Assembly: GCF_000478275.1 (NCBI RefSeq)
Contig: NZ_ASJB01000077.1
Coordinates: 89,740 to 153,739 of the forward strand
Length of the DNA stretch: 64,000 bases
Reading direction: 5' to 3'
From: Amycolatopsis orientalis DSM 40040 = KCTC 9412
GTDB lineage: Bacteria; Actinomycetota; Actinomycetes; Mycobacteriales; Pseudonocardiaceae
Below are positions 24,636 to 33,763 of this stretch, piece after piece. The notes under the pieces are model-generated. The model was not told where the DNA came from. It saw only the letters and a program-made list of their open reading frames with translations, and did no database searches. Each line of letters opens with the position of its first letter. Position 1 is the first letter of the stretch. Made by a program: the position numbers and the translations under genes.

Positions 24636-25004
24636 ATGGCGGCTGTGCTCATCGGCCTGGTGGCCGTGTTCTTCCTGGGGATGGGACTGCTCGGACTCGT
24701 CGCGCCCGGCCGGCTGATCGCGCCGTTCGGGATCACCCTGGACTCCGCGACCGCGCGGACCGAGGTGCGCGCAGTCTATGGCGGCTTCGGGGTGGCGATC
24801 GCCGTGCTGCTCGGTTTCGCGGCCTTCGACGTCGGCGGGATCCAGCGGGGTGTCGCGATCTCGGTCGCCGTCGCGCTGGTCGGGATGGCTTTCGGGCGGC
24901 TGGTCGCGCGGTTCGCGGAGCGGCCCGAGCGGTTCTATCCGAGCTGGCTGTACTTCTGGGTCGAGTTGGTCATGGCGGCCCTGCTCGTCGTCTCCGCCCT
25001 CTGA
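24636..25004 (+). CDS. DUF4345-like membrane protein
   Basis: This 122-residue integral membrane protein has four predicted helices (about 2-22, 45-65, 70-90, 102-121) and the DUF4345 pattern GLLGLVAPGRLIAPFGI then EVRAVYGGFGVAIA. Function is unknown. The ATG follows the regulator stop codon directly (TAG-ATG), so it is the last gene of the kinase-regulator operon and may belong to the envelope response. A palindromic-repeat pair lies just after its stop. Confidence 0.85.
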   Translation: MAAVLIGLVAVFFLGMGLLGLVAPGRLIAPFGITLDSATARTEVRAVYGGFGVAIAVLLGFAAFDVGGIQRGVAISVAVALVGMAFGRLVARFAERPERFYPSWLYFWVELVMAALLVVSAL

Positions 25005-25008
25005 GTGC

Positions 25009-25090
25009 GCGTCGCCTTTAGCGGGCTAAACGCGATGCGGTGAGCCCCCGGGCCCCACCGCACCGCGTCGCGTTCAGCCCGCTAAACGCA
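25009..25090. repeat. Inverted pair of palindromic repeats between convergent genes
   Basis: The left copy contains CTTTAGCGGGCTAAAC and the right copy GTTCAGCCCGCTAAAC. With their flanks they can pair over about 27 bases with three mismatches around a GGGCCCC-type centre. They fill the gap between DUF4345 and the EamA gene and may act as a bidirectional terminator. Confidence 0.8.
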
Positions 25091-25095
25091 GGTCG

Positions 25096-26037
25096 TCACG
25101 GCGTCGCCTCCCCGGCGGTGGCGAGGGGCCGCTCCGCCACCGGGGCGGTAGCAAAGGTCCCCCGCTCCTTCGGCCGGATCCGGGTCAGCGCGACCCCGCC
25201 CAGCACGACGACCATCCCGGCGATCACTCGGAAGTTCAGCGGCTCGGCCAGGAACACCGCCCCCAGCAGCACCGACACCACCGGCAGCAGGTACCCGACG
25301 ATCGAAGCCGCGACGGCGCCTTCGCTCGCGAGGAGCTGGTAATTCAGCGCGAACGCGATCCCGGTCGACCCGATCCCCAGGATCACGACCGCGACGATCG
25401 CGCCGGTGCTCAGATGCACCGGTTCGAAGCCGCCCATCGGCATCGCCAGCAGCAGGAACCCGGTCGCGAGCAGCATCTGCCCACCCGCCAGCGACATCGG
25501 CGAGTCGCCGGTGCCGGTCAGGTACTTGCCCTCGTAGACGAACGCGAACCCGTAGCTCGCCGCCGCCGCGAGGCAGGCCAGCGCGCCCCAGCTGAGCAGG
25601 CCGGAGGCCTCCCACGGCGCGAAGATCAGCAGGATCCCGGCGAGCCCCGCGACGAGCCCGGCGACCCGGACCGCGGTCATCTTCGTCCGCGCGCCCAGCA
25701 TCGGCGCGGCGAGCAGCACCCACAACGGCGTCGTCGCGTTCAGGACGCCGGTGATCCCGGAGTCGACGGTCAGCTCACCCCACGCGAACAGCAGGAACGG
25801 CAGCGCGTTGTGGAAGAACGCCGCGACGGCCAGATGTCCCCAGATCCGCCGCCCCGACGGCAGCCTGTCCCGTCCCAGGTAACAGAGCCCGATGAGCACG
25901 GCCGCCCCCAGCGCCACCCGCGCCAGCACCAGCTGCACCGGGGAGAACGCCCCCAGCCCCAGTTTGATCCAGAAGAAACTCGATCCCCACATGAGCGCCA
26001 GCGCGCCGATCCGCAGCAGGGTCTTGGTCTCACCCAC
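25096..26037 (-). CDS. EamA-family (DMT) transporter
   Basis: This drug/metabolite exporter-type membrane protein has 313 residues, ten predicted helices and two EamA repeats (first from LLRIGALALMWGSSFFWIK, second from SYGFAFVYEGKYL). The substrate is unknown. GTG 26037 is set by AAGGAGGA upstream, so the longer in-frame start at 26091 is rejected. The C-terminal tail after ALTRIRPK is unusual: ERGTFATAP is encoded by an interspersed repeat that also occurs in a distant gene. It is divergent from a LysR regulator, which probably controls it. Confidence 0.9.
   Translation of the reverse strand: MGETKTLLRIGALALMWGSSFFWIKLGLGAFSPVQLVLARVALGAAVLIGLCYLGRDRLPSGRRIWGHLAVAAFFHNALPFLLFAWGELTVDSGITGVLNATTPLWVLLAAPMLGARTKMTAVRVAGLVAGLAGILLIFAPWEASGLLSWGALACLAAAASYGFAFVYEGKYLTGTGDSPMSLAGGQMLLATGFLLLAMPMGGFEPVHLSTGAIVAVVILGIGSTGIAFALNYQLLASEGAVAASIVGYLLPVVSVLLGAVFLAEPLNFRVIAGMVVVLGGVALTRIRPKERGTFATAPVAERPLATAGEATP
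25144..25169. repeat. Second repeat family, copy inside the EamA gene
   Basis: The 26-base element (core GCGGTAGCAAAGGTCCCCCG) matches 61781-61806 exactly and 33854-33880 approximately in inverted form. On the minus strand it encodes ERGTFATA at the transporter's C-terminus. Confidence 0.8.
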
Positions 26038-26138
26038 CCCAGTCCTCCTTCGTGCCTGGCCCAGCTTCGCCGCGCCGACGCGTAAGGACAAGCGAAAATA
26101 ACTGCAGGAAGGCTTAAGAAGAACTGTAAGATTCGACC

Positions 26139-27077
26139 ATGCTGGACGTCCGCCGCATGCAGGTCCTCCGGGCCGTGATCAGCAGTGGCTCGATCACCGC
26201 CGCCGCCAGGAACCTCGGCTACACACCTTCCGCGATCAGCCAGCAGTTGTCCACCCTGGAAAGGGAAGCGGGCGTCGAACTGCTCGAGCGCGTCGGCCGC
26301 GGCGTGCGGCCGACACCGGCCGGTTCGCTGCTGTCCGAGCACGCGGAAACGCTGAGCACCCAGCTCGCCAAGGCCGAGGCCGCGCTCACCGAACTCAAGG
26401 AAGGCCGCACCGGCAGGCTCGCGATCCGCTACTTCGCCACGGCAGGTGCCTCGCTGGTCCCGTTGGCCGTCGCCGCGCTGCGCCGGGACTTCCCGGGCGT
26501 CCGCCTCGATCTGAAACTGGTCGAGCCGGACGATTCGATGCCCGAGATCGAGTCCGGCGAGGCCGACGTCGCGATGATCGTGCTACCCACCAGCACTCCT
26601 CGCGTCAGGGGCGTCGAGTACGTGCACGTCCTCGACGACCCGTACCGCGCGATCCTGCCGAAGAACCACCGGCTCGCCCGTAAGCGCGTACTCGACCTCG
26701 GCGAACTCGCGGAAGACCCGTGGGTCGGCGTCGACGGTCTCCCCGGCGCCTGCCGCGACATCCTGCTCGAGGCCTGCGGCGCCGCCGGATTCGCCCCGAA
26801 CCACGTCGTAGAATCCGAGGATTACCAGACGGCACAAGGCTTTGTGGCCGCCGGGCTCGGGGTCGCGCTGATCCCGGAACTCGGCCTCGGCGCCCCGCAT
26901 CCCGGCGTCGCCATCCGCAAGGTCCGCCGCCCCGATCCGGTGCGCTCCATTCACGCGGCCGTGGCCGCGCACGCCAGGGAACACCCCGCGGTGCGACGTT
27001 TCCTCAGCGCCATCCGCGAAGGAGCCCTGACCGGACAGGTAAGCGGGAGTGATCAGGTGGGCAGGAAAACCGGCTGA
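26139..27077 (+). CDS. LysR-family transcriptional regulator
   Basis: This 312-residue regulator has an N-terminal winged HTH (about residues 3-62: MQVLRAVISSGSITAAARNL) and a C-terminal effector-binding domain of periplasmic-binding fold (from about residue 90). The divergent EamA exporter is its likely target; the inducer is unknown. TAAGAT at 26127-26132, 7 bp before the ATG, looks like a -10 box, and no ribosome site is visible, so the mRNA may be leaderless. The 100 bp divergent gap is AT-rich for this genome and is the probable operator. Confidence 0.92.
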   Translation: MLDVRRMQVLRAVISSGSITAAARNLGYTPSAISQQLSTLEREAGVELLERVGRGVRPTPAGSLLSEHAETLSTQLAKAEAALTELKEGRTGRLAIRYFATAGASLVPLAVAALRRDFPGVRLDLKLVEPDDSMPEIESGEADVAMIVLPTSTPRVRGVEYVHVLDDPYRAILPKNHRLARKRVLDLGELAEDPWVGVDGLPGACRDILLEACGAAGFAPNHVVESEDYQTAQGFVAAGLGVALIPELGLGAPHPGVAIRKVRRPDPVRSIHAAVAAHAREHPAVRRFLSAIREGALTGQVSGSDQVGRKTG

Positions 27078-27149
27078 GCTTGAACAGCCGTATCGGCGGT
27101 CGACAGCCTGGCAGGGAACCCACGTTTTCCCGCCAGTGAAAGGATCTCC

Positions 27150-27818
27150 GTGCGTCCCTTGATCGTCCTGCACGGCTCTTGGCACCAGCCCGCCCATTTC
27201 GACGACGTCGTGGGGCGCCTGCGCCGGGACGGCGTCGAGGTCACCGTCCCCGACCTCGGCGGCCTTCCGATCGCCGAAACCACCCGCATCGTCCAGGATC
27301 TCGTCGACGAGGCGTCCGAACCCCCGGTGGTGCTCGCCCATTCCTACGGCGGACTGACCGCCAGCGGACTACAGGGGATCTCGCACCTGATCTACCTGGC
27401 CGCCATCGTCTCCGGACCCGGTGAGACCGCCCAGTACTGGATCGAACGGGCGACGGAGGAAACCGGCCGCGAACCCGAACAGCTGGCCCTCACCGTCGAC
27501 GAAGCGGGTTTGACTCAACTCGACCTCTCCGCTGTCCGAGAGTCCCTGTACGCCGACTGCACGGACCCTGTCGCCGAGCGCGCCATGGCGTTGCTGCGCC
27601 CCGAGCCTGTCACGATCTTCGACGAATCGCCCGAGGGGACCGCGTGGAAGGACACGCCGACCACCTACATCGCCTGCACCGAGGACCGAGCGATCGTGCC
27701 CGACGTGTTCGCCCACTACGCCGCCCGCTGTGAGACGACGGTGACCTGGCGGTCCGACCACAGCCCCTACCTCAGCCGCCCCGTGGAACTGGCGGCACTG
27801 GTTCGCGAGCGGTTGTAA
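27150..27818 (+). CDS. Alpha/beta-fold hydrolase
   Basis: This 222-residue serine hydrolase has an N-terminal strand LIVLHGSWHQPAHF, a nucleophile Ser in VVLAHSYGGL, a likely acid in CTEDRAIVPD and a His in RSDHSPYLSRP near the end. It resembles salicylate-esterase or EstC-like hydrolases of the small alpha/beta group. The substrate cannot be named. GTG 27150 follows GAAAGGA. Its stop TAA abuts, with zero gap, the stop of the convergent pseudokinase gene. Confidence 0.88.
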   Translation: MRPLIVLHGSWHQPAHFDDVVGRLRRDGVEVTVPDLGGLPIAETTRIVQDLVDEASEPPVVLAHSYGGLTASGLQGISHLIYLAAIVSGPGETAQYWIERATEETGREPEQLALTVDEAGLTQLDLSAVRESLYADCTDPVAERAMALLRPEPVTIFDESPEGTAWKDTPTTYIACTEDRAIVPDVFAHYAARCETTVTWRSDHSPYLSRPVELAALVRERL

Positions 27819-28865
27819 CTAGATCAGGAACAGCTCCGCGAACAGCACGCCGATGAGGATCGCCGCCACGACGGCACCGGCCGTGATCAGCCACTTCCGG
27901 GTGTCGGACGACTTGGTCGCGGCCGGCGCCGCGGGGGCCGGGGAGTACTGCTGCGTCGGCGGCGCGTACTGCTGCGGCGGCTGATACTGCGGAGGCTGGT
28001 GCTGGGCGAACTGCGGAACCGGCTGCTGCGGCGCCTGCTGCGTCGGCATCGGCATGGAAGCCGGGACCGTGGGCATCGCGGGCGCTGTCGGCGGGATGAA
28101 CGCCGTCTGCCGCCCTTCGGTGATGGCGCCCAGGGAACGGACCGTGTCGGCCATCGTCGGCCGCGCGTCCGGCTCGGCCCGCAGCATCTTGCGCAGTGCT
28201 CCGGCCAGCGGGCCTGCGGTCTGCGGCGGCCGCTCCGACGATTCGCCGTCCTCGCCGAACGGCGGCACCCCTTCGACGGCGGTGTACAGCGTCGCGCCGA
28301 GCGAGAACACGTCGGACGCCGAGGTCGCCGGTTCGCCGCGCGCCACCTCGGGCGCCCGGTACGCCGGACTCGCGCCGCCACCGGTGATGCCGATGTCGGT
28401 GAGCTTCACGCCGCCGTCGTCGGCCAGCAGGACCGTGCCCGGCTCGACGGTCCGGTGCACCACCCCGGCCTCGTGCATCGCGGCCAGCGCGCGGCCGAGC
28501 ATGATGCCCAGCGCGGCGGCCTGCTCCGCGGTCAGCCTGCCGTGCTCGGCCAGGAAAGTCGACATCCCGCGCGACGGGATGTACTCCATCACCAGCCAGA
28601 CGTCCGGCCCGTCGGGCAGGACGTCGTAGACCTTGATGGCGGTGGCGTGCTCGAACTTGGCCGCGTCCTTGCCCTCTTGGATGACGACGGCCTTGGCCTG
28701 CTCCGCCCGGTCCGGCGGCAGGCCGACGGGCAGATACATGCGCTTCATCGCGACCGTGCGCAGCAGCCGGGTGTCGAACGCCAGCCACACGATGCCCGCC
28801 CGGCCGCGCCCGATGGGCTGATCCAGGCGGTACCGGCCGCCGACGATGGAACCTTCAGAACTCAC
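27819..28865 (-). CDS. Ser/Thr kinase-like pseudokinase, single-pass membrane
   Basis: This 348-residue protein has a Hanks-type kinase fold at about residues 10-255, a Pro/Gln-rich linker (265-315) and a C-terminal membrane helix (about 325-346). The ATP-binding Lys41 is present. The catalytic loop reads HRTVEPGT instead of HRDxKxxN, so the catalytic Asp is Thr139, the Lys is Glu141 and the Asn is Thr144. The metal-binding DFG reads DIG (157-159). Phosphotransfer is therefore unlikely. It lies 13 bp after an intact kinase gene with the same numbering of early motifs, probably a duplicated pair acting together. GTG start. Confidence 0.88.
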   Translation of the reverse strand: MSSEGSIVGGRYRLDQPIGRGRAGIVWLAFDTRLLRTVAMKRMYLPVGLPPDRAEQAKAVVIQEGKDAAKFEHATAIKVYDVLPDGPDVWLVMEYIPSRGMSTFLAEHGRLTAEQAAALGIMLGRALAAMHEAGVVHRTVEPGTVLLADDGGVKLTDIGITGGGASPAYRAPEVARGEPATSASDVFSLGATLYTAVEGVPPFGEDGESSERPPQTAGPLAGALRKMLRAEPDARPTMADTVRSLGAITEGRQTAFIPPTAPAMPTVPASMPMPTQQAPQQPVPQFAQHQPPQYQPPQQYAPPTQQYSPAPAAPAATKSSDTRKWLITAGAVVAAILIGVLFAELFLI

Positions 28866-28878
28866 TTGCTGCCTCGGA

Positions 28879-30483
28879 TCACGTTCCGGCTGGTGTCGAT
28901 GACGGTGATGTTGGTGTGTCCGTCGGGGTGGGGGTCGGCGTCGGAGTCGGCGTCTTCGTCGGAGTCTTGGTGGGCGTCTTCGACGGAGTCGTCGGATCCG
29001 GCTCGTCCGTCTGACTCGCCTTGGTCGACGTCTTCTTCGACGAGGACGGCGTCTCCTTGGGCGGCGCGGACGACTCGGTCTCGGTCGGCGTTTCCGTCGT
29101 CGCGGGAGCCGAAGACGTCGCCGACGGGGAAGGCTTGGTCGAGGAGTTCCCGACCTGCGCGGGCGTCTCCGGGTTGTTCGGGCTCAGCAGCCAGAACCCC
29201 AGCGCGGCCAGCGCCACGATCACGACCCCGCCGATGATCGCGGGTTTCTTCCACGCGCCCGGCTTCTCGTCGTCGTCCTCGTCCACCGGGCTGGTCTGCG
29301 CCCGGGTGGGCGGCGGAGGCGGCGGCTTGTCGTAGTCGTCGTCGTACGGATCGTCGTCGTAACCGCCCGCGGGCACCGGGACGGCGCGCGTGGGTGCCTG
29401 GCCGCGTTCGGACATCAACGCGGTCTCGTCGTAGTTGTCGTACCCGTCGTAGTCGTCTTCCGGGTACCTCGACGCGGCCGGCTGGTCGTAGTCGTCCTCG
29501 TCGTCGTAGTACGAGCCGGCCGCGGCCTGTTCGTCGAGGAGCGAGCCCGAATGCCCGGCCGCCTCGCTGTCGAGGGCCTGGGTCACGCCCGCGCCCGCGA
29601 GACCACCGGCGACCGGGGCCGCGAGCATGGTCTCGTCGGCGGGGCCGCCCAGCGGCGTCTCACCCCGCGCGACGGCGGCCAGCAGCTCTTCGCACTCTTC
29701 GGCGGTGGGCCGGTGCCGGACCTCGGGGTGCAGCAGCACGGCCAGCACGCTGGCGAGCGGGCCGGACTGGCGCGGCGGGATGATCTGCCCGGCCGCGACG
29801 GCGTGCAGCAGGCTTAGCGTGTTCTCGCTGAGGCCGAACGGGGGCTGGCCCTCACAGGCCGCGTAGAGCGTCGAGCCGAGCGAGAAGACGTCGGACTCCG
29901 GCCCGGGGTCGCCGCCGATGGCCACCTCGGGCGCCAGGTAGGCGGGGGTCCCGGCGATCATCCCGGTCTTGGTGACCGTGACGTCGTCCTTGGCCCGTGA
30001 GATGCCGAAGTCGGTGATCTTCACGGTGCCGTTGGGGGCGAGCAGGATGTTGCCGGGCTTGATGTCCCGGTGCACGATGCCGACCGCGTGCGCCTCGGTC
30101 AGCGCGGCCGCGACCTGGGCACCGATCCTGGCCACCTCGATCGGCGGCAGCGTCCGTTCCTCCTGCAGCACCTGGGCGAGGCTGGTGGAGTTCAGGTACT
30201 CCATGATCAGGCACGGCTGCCCGTTGTCGTCGGTGACGACGTCGAACACCGAGATGGCGTTCGGGTGGTGCAACCTGGCGGCGATCCGGCCTTCACGCAT
30301 GGTGCGCTGGCGGGCGTCCTCGGCGCCTTGGGCCTCCAGGCCGGGCTGCAGCAGCAACTGCTTGATCGCCACCGTGCGGCCGAGTACCTCGTCGTGCGCT
30401 TGCCAGACAGCACCCATCGCGCCCGTGCCGATCCGCCCGACGATGCGATATCGACCGGCGACCAGGCGACCCTCGTCGCTCAC
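28879..30483 (-). CDS. Membrane Ser/Thr protein kinase
   Basis: This is an active-looking Hanks-type kinase of 534 residues. The glycine loop is GTGAMGAVW, Lys41 lies in TVAIKQLL, the catalytic loop is HRDIKPGN (138-145) and DFG is at 158-160. The kinase domain is followed by an Asp/Tyr-rich cytosolic linker, one membrane helix (about 415-435, IIGGVVIVALAALGFWLL) and an extracytoplasmic tail rich in Ser, Thr, Pro and Lys (TPTKTPT repeats), without PASTA domains. GTG start with GGGAGGTC upstream. Substrates are unknown; the pseudokinase and two membrane proteins nearby are candidates. Confidence 0.93.
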   Translation of the reverse strand: MSDEGRLVAGRYRIVGRIGTGAMGAVWQAHDEVLGRTVAIKQLLLQPGLEAQGAEDARQRTMREGRIAARLHHPNAISVFDVVTDDNGQPCLIMEYLNSTSLAQVLQEERTLPPIEVARIGAQVAAALTEAHAVGIVHRDIKPGNILLAPNGTVKITDFGISRAKDDVTVTKTGMIAGTPAYLAPEVAIGGDPGPESDVFSLGSTLYAACEGQPPFGLSENTLSLLHAVAAGQIIPPRQSGPLASVLAVLLHPEVRHRPTAEECEELLAAVARGETPLGGPADETMLAAPVAGGLAGAGVTQALDSEAAGHSGSLLDEQAAAGSYYDDEDDYDQPAASRYPEDDYDGYDNYDETALMSERGQAPTRAVPVPAGGYDDDPYDDDYDKPPPPPPTRAQTSPVDEDDDEKPGAWKKPAIIGGVVIVALAALGFWLLSPNNPETPAQVGNSSTKPSPSATSSAPATTETPTETESSAPPKETPSSSKKTSTKASQTDEPDPTTPSKTPTKTPTKTPTPTPTPTPTDTPTSPSSTPAGT

Positions 30484-30702
30484 GCGACCTCCCTTTGGGC
30501 TCCGTCTTCACGCCGCGGAGTGGTCCGCGCACGCGGTGCGGCCTTCAGCGCGCCACAGCCTTGGAGCGTATGCACATGTAGTGGTCTGTGTGCCGGCTTT
30601 TCCGAGACCGACTCGTGACAAGGCTAGGCGCTCACTCTGCGCACACACACGCGGCACGCTCTGATCGCCCTGGGTGGAGGGCGGTTTCACGCGGGGTATC
30701 CG

Positions 30703-31545
30703 TCACATGTGCTGCGCGGACAGCAGCCGGGCGTCGGTGATCAGGCCCGTCGTCTCGTCGGCGAACGCCAGCACCTGCGTGACCCGCACCAGGCCGCCGT
30801 CCGGATCGCGCATGGTCACCACGGCGAGGATCGTCCCGTCGGCCTGCTCCCGGATGTCCTGGATCTGGATGGCGTCCATGGCGCTCCACGCCTGGATCAT
30901 CCTGCCCGCTTCGGACTCGGCCAGCACCGGTGCGAGCAGCGAGAGCGCGCCGCCGGGATCGGCGTCGACGGTCTGGTAGAACTTCCGGACCGCGTCGATC
31001 TTGCCCTCGGCCGTGGTGACCGCGGCCGGTTTGGCGACCGGCCGCGAACTGGCGCTGCTGGACGACGAACCCTGCCGCGGGACCGAACCCGAGCCGGTGC
31101 CCGAAGAGGGCTGGGCCGCCGTGCTGGAGCCCGCCGAAGCGGGCGCCTCGTGCTTGCGCAGCTGTTCGGTGGCGTCCGGGACGGCGAGCCCGCCGAGCGC
31201 GGCGGCACCGCTCATCATCTCGGGCGCGGTGGCGCCCGGTACCGGGTTCTGCCGCTGGGTCCCGGCGAGCACGCCCGCGGTGACGACGGCTCCCGCGACC
31301 AGCAGCCCTGCGGCTACCAGGCCGGCCAGCTTGGCCCGCCGGGCGCTGCGGCTTTCCGGCTCGTCTTCGGGCTCAGGGCGCGGCGACGGCTCTTCGCGGG
31401 TGCGGGCGGGGACGAACTTCTGCGGCTCGCGGAAGACCTGCTCGAGGTACTCGCGGTCGACGCGGGTGTCGTTCAGGATCTCTTCCGGGATGACGTCCTC
31501 GACACGTACGGCGTCCTCACGCCGTATGCGCTGTCGATCAAGCAC
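30703..31545 (-). CDS. Single-pass membrane protein with NTF2-like C-terminus
   Basis: This 280-residue protein is not a named family. A charged cytosolic N-terminus (about 1-70) is followed by a membrane helix (about 73-94: LAGLVAAGLLVAGAVVTAGV). A Ser/Gly/Pro linker and a C-terminal domain of about 110 residues starting KIDAVRKFYQTVDADPGGAL come next. The last part resembles an NTF2/SnoaL-like cone fold by pattern only. The architecture matches the next gene, so they may be distant paralogues. GTG 31545 has GAGGAA upstream. Its location beside kinases suggests a signalling or cell-surface role. Confidence 0.75.
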   Translation of the reverse strand: MLDRQRIRREDAVRVEDVIPEEILNDTRVDREYLEQVFREPQKFVPARTREEPSPRPEPEDEPESRSARRAKLAGLVAAGLLVAGAVVTAGVLAGTQRQNPVPGATAPEMMSGAAALGGLAVPDATEQLRKHEAPASAGSSTAAQPSSGTGSGSVPRQGSSSSSASSRPVAKPAAVTTAEGKIDAVRKFYQTVDADPGGALSLLAPVLAESEAGRMIQAWSAMDAIQIQDIREQADGTILAVVTMRDPDGGLVRVTQVLAFADETTGLITDARLLSAQHM

Positions 31546-31800
31546 GAAATTCCTCGCTCTGGTCCGGGGCAGGCGCTGGGCCGTTCGGCCGACGCCTCTG
31601 GTCCGCGCGGCCGTCTTCTGAACGGTGCGGACCCTGCTGTCGTCAGGTAACCCTGTGGAGACGGTCCGCGGCCAGGCTCTGTCGCCGGAATGCCGTCGCG
31701 ATACGACGAACGGCAGCTTATGTCACCCACCCGGACCAGGGACAACCGCTCGCCGCACCGCACGTGCAGAGGAACGGGACACCTGCACGTGCGTGGCCAC

Positions 31801-33036
31801 CTACATGCCGTCGTCGACGATCTTGTCGTCGTCACCGAAGGTCAGCGTGCGCTGTTCCATGGTCTTCGTCCCGTCTTTGTGGGTTACCTCGACGGTGTTG
31901 ACCGTGACGCCGCGGCGCTGGTCGATGCTGACCTTCTTCACCTCGAAATAGGCGACGTCGGCGTAGCGCTCACGCAGGCCTTGCGCGCCTTCTTCGCGGA
32001 GACCGCCCGAGGTCACGTTGGATGCCTGGTGCGGGTCGGTGGTGACGGTGTTGAGGAAGAGTTCGGTGTTGTCGCCCATCGCCTGCGCGTCCGGCTGCGA
32101 CGCGTACCAGGGGGCGGGCGTGGTCGTGCGGTCGGCGGGCGTGACCGGGGGCTTCTGCGGCCGGTCGCTCGACGGCGCCGTGGACCGGCCGGTCGTGACG
32201 GGACCGCCCGAATCGGGCTGCGAACCGCCGTTGCCGGTGCTCTCGGGATCCGAGGACGTGCCGGAATTGGCGGAACTGCGGTCGTCGCGGGTGGAGGAAT
32301 CGGTCTCGGAGACGGACGGGTTGCCCGCCGCGCCGCCCTGCGGCGGTGTGGTCGGGTTGCCGGCGAGACCTTCGTTGGTCAGCGGGCTGCCACCGCGGTA
32401 TCCGGGCCAGCCGCCCTGGCTCTGCTGCTCCGGGAGGGGCTTGCCGACCAGGAAGGAACCGGCGAACAGCAGGCCGACGACGACCAGCGCGGACGCGGCG
32501 GCGGCGAACCAGGCGGCCTTGCGCCACGTCTTGGGCGGGGTCACCGAAGCGGGCACCGAACCGAGGTCGAAGGTACTCAGACCGTCGAAGGACGGGGCCA
32601 GGTAGACGCGGACGTCGTCGGTCTCCACCGGCTCGGGGCGCCGCGGGGCGGGCGCCGTCAGCGTCACCTTCGTGCGCTGGGCGGCCTTCGCGCGCCTTTC
32701 CTCCACGGGGGACAGGGCGGGTTCGGTCAACGAGACCTCGACGCGGGCCGGGCGTTCCACGGGGACCTCGCGAGCGGGCTGGGGGAGCGGCAGTCGGCCG
32801 CTCGATGGGGCGTAGCCGGGACTCGGCGCCCTCCTGTTCCGCGGTGGCGGCAGGGGGAGGGAACCGGTGGAGGGCGGGGCGAACTCGCCGTGTGCGCGAT
32901 GCCCGTGCCCGGTCGGGCGCTGCCGCCTCGGCGGCACTGGTGGGGTCCAGCTCTCGGTGCCACCGGCCCGATGGCGGCCCGCGTGCGTGGCGCCGTCCCG
33001 TCCGGTCCGTCCCTGGTGTTCCGCCCAGCCGTTCAT
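31801..33036 (-). CDS. Single-pass membrane protein, Pro-rich, NTF2-like C-terminus
   Basis: This 411-residue protein of unknown function has a long Pro/Arg-rich cytosolic N-terminus (about 1-175), one membrane helix (about 178-200: AAWFAAAASALVVVGLLFAG), a disordered Ser/Gly/Thr linker (about 200-315) and a C-terminal domain from FLNTVTTDPHQASNVTSGG to the end. It resembles the neighbouring 280-residue protein in layout. The Pro-rich N-terminus could be a kinase substrate. The ATG at 33036 has no strong ribosome site. Confidence 0.75.
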   Translation of the reverse strand: MNGWAEHQGRTGRDGATHAGRHRAGGTESWTPPVPPRRQRPTGHGHRAHGEFAPPSTGSLPLPPPRNRRAPSPGYAPSSGRLPLPQPAREVPVERPARVEVSLTEPALSPVEERRAKAAQRTKVTLTAPAPRRPEPVETDDVRVYLAPSFDGLSTFDLGSVPASVTPPKTWRKAAWFAAAASALVVVGLLFAGSFLVGKPLPEQQSQGGWPGYRGGSPLTNEGLAGNPTTPPQGGAAGNPSVSETDSSTRDDRSSANSGTSSDPESTGNGGSQPDSGGPVTTGRSTAPSSDRPQKPPVTPADRTTTPAPWYASQPDAQAMGDNTELFLNTVTTDPHQASNVTSGGLREEGAQGLRERYADVAYFEVKKVSIDQRRGVTVNTVEVTHKDGTKTMEQRTLTFGDDDKIVDDGM

Positions 33037-33374
33037 GTCCGAGCGACCCCCTCGTGGGCCGGCCCTGACGGCGATGTGACACCGGTTAAGCCGAACGGAG
33101 CAACGGTTTCACGGGATCCCTCGCGAGCAGACTCCCGGGCACTCTCGTGAGCAAATGCACGCGCATGCGACTGCGGGCGCGCGGGGCCACTGCCCCCGCG
33201 CGCCATACGGGCATCGCCCGACCCAGACGCAAGGGTCCTCACGGGACCCACACTAAAAGCTCGGCCCCCGCAAGTCTTCACCCGCTCTGCAAGTTGCAGA
33301 TGTTTCACTCGGTCGGGCGCGGCCGTACGGGCCTCGGTGACGTTACGCAGTGCGATCGGCGCTGGTGACGCCGT
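33037..33374. other. Intergenic region with a GC hairpin
   Basis: This 338 bp stretch lies between two leftward genes. It contains a hairpin at 33176-33204 and, near 33290-33310, a more AT-rich patch (gcaagttgcagatgtttcac), which is a plausible promoter region for the downstream gene. I see no convincing ORF. Confidence 0.5.
33176..33204 (-). terminator. Hairpin downstream of the small membrane gene
   Basis: Arms GGCGCGCGGGG (33176-33186) and CCCCGCGCGCC (33194-33204) with a 7-nt loop, 170 bp beyond the stop of the leftward gene ending at 33375. Confidence 0.5.
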
Positions 33375-33680
33375 TCAGTTGCCGCTGCGGTACTTCTGCT
33401 GGGTCGACTGCAAGGCCTTGGTGGCCGTCACACCGCTACCCGCTGCAAGCAAAATGGCGATGATGTCGAGGGTCGTTCCCCCACTAGTGAGCAACCAGGC
33501 GAACAACGAGGCCGCGGTGGTACCCGCTGCGATCGGCCAGCGTGTCTTGACGTACTGGGCGATGGGCGTACCCCCGGCGCGCTTACCCGCCGCGTTGTTC
33601 AACAGGGCGAGATAGCCGAGATGGCCCAAGGCGGCGAGCACGCCGGCGATCGCGATCACGACGGCGATGAGGTTAATCAT
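33375..33680 (-). CDS. Small membrane protein
   Basis: This 101-residue protein has three hydrophobic segments (about 4-30, 50-70 and 73-90), a basic loop around TPIAQYVKTRW and a polar C-terminus (STQQKYRSGN). No family is recognised. ATG 33680 (MINLIAVV) begins directly with the first helix; the frame extends upstream but has no better start. Neighbours give no functional hint. Confidence 0.65.
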   Translation of the reverse strand: MINLIAVVIAIAGVLAALGHLGYLALLNNAAGKRAGGTPIAQYVKTRWPIAAGTTAASLFAWLLTSGGTTLDIIAILLAAGSGVTATKALQSTQQKYRSGN

Positions 33681-33763
33681 GGTGTCCAGTTTGCCTGGTC
33701 CCGAGCCGTCGTGGCTCGGGGAACACCCTGAGTTTCCCCTCACCGCACGCAATCGTGACGCGA

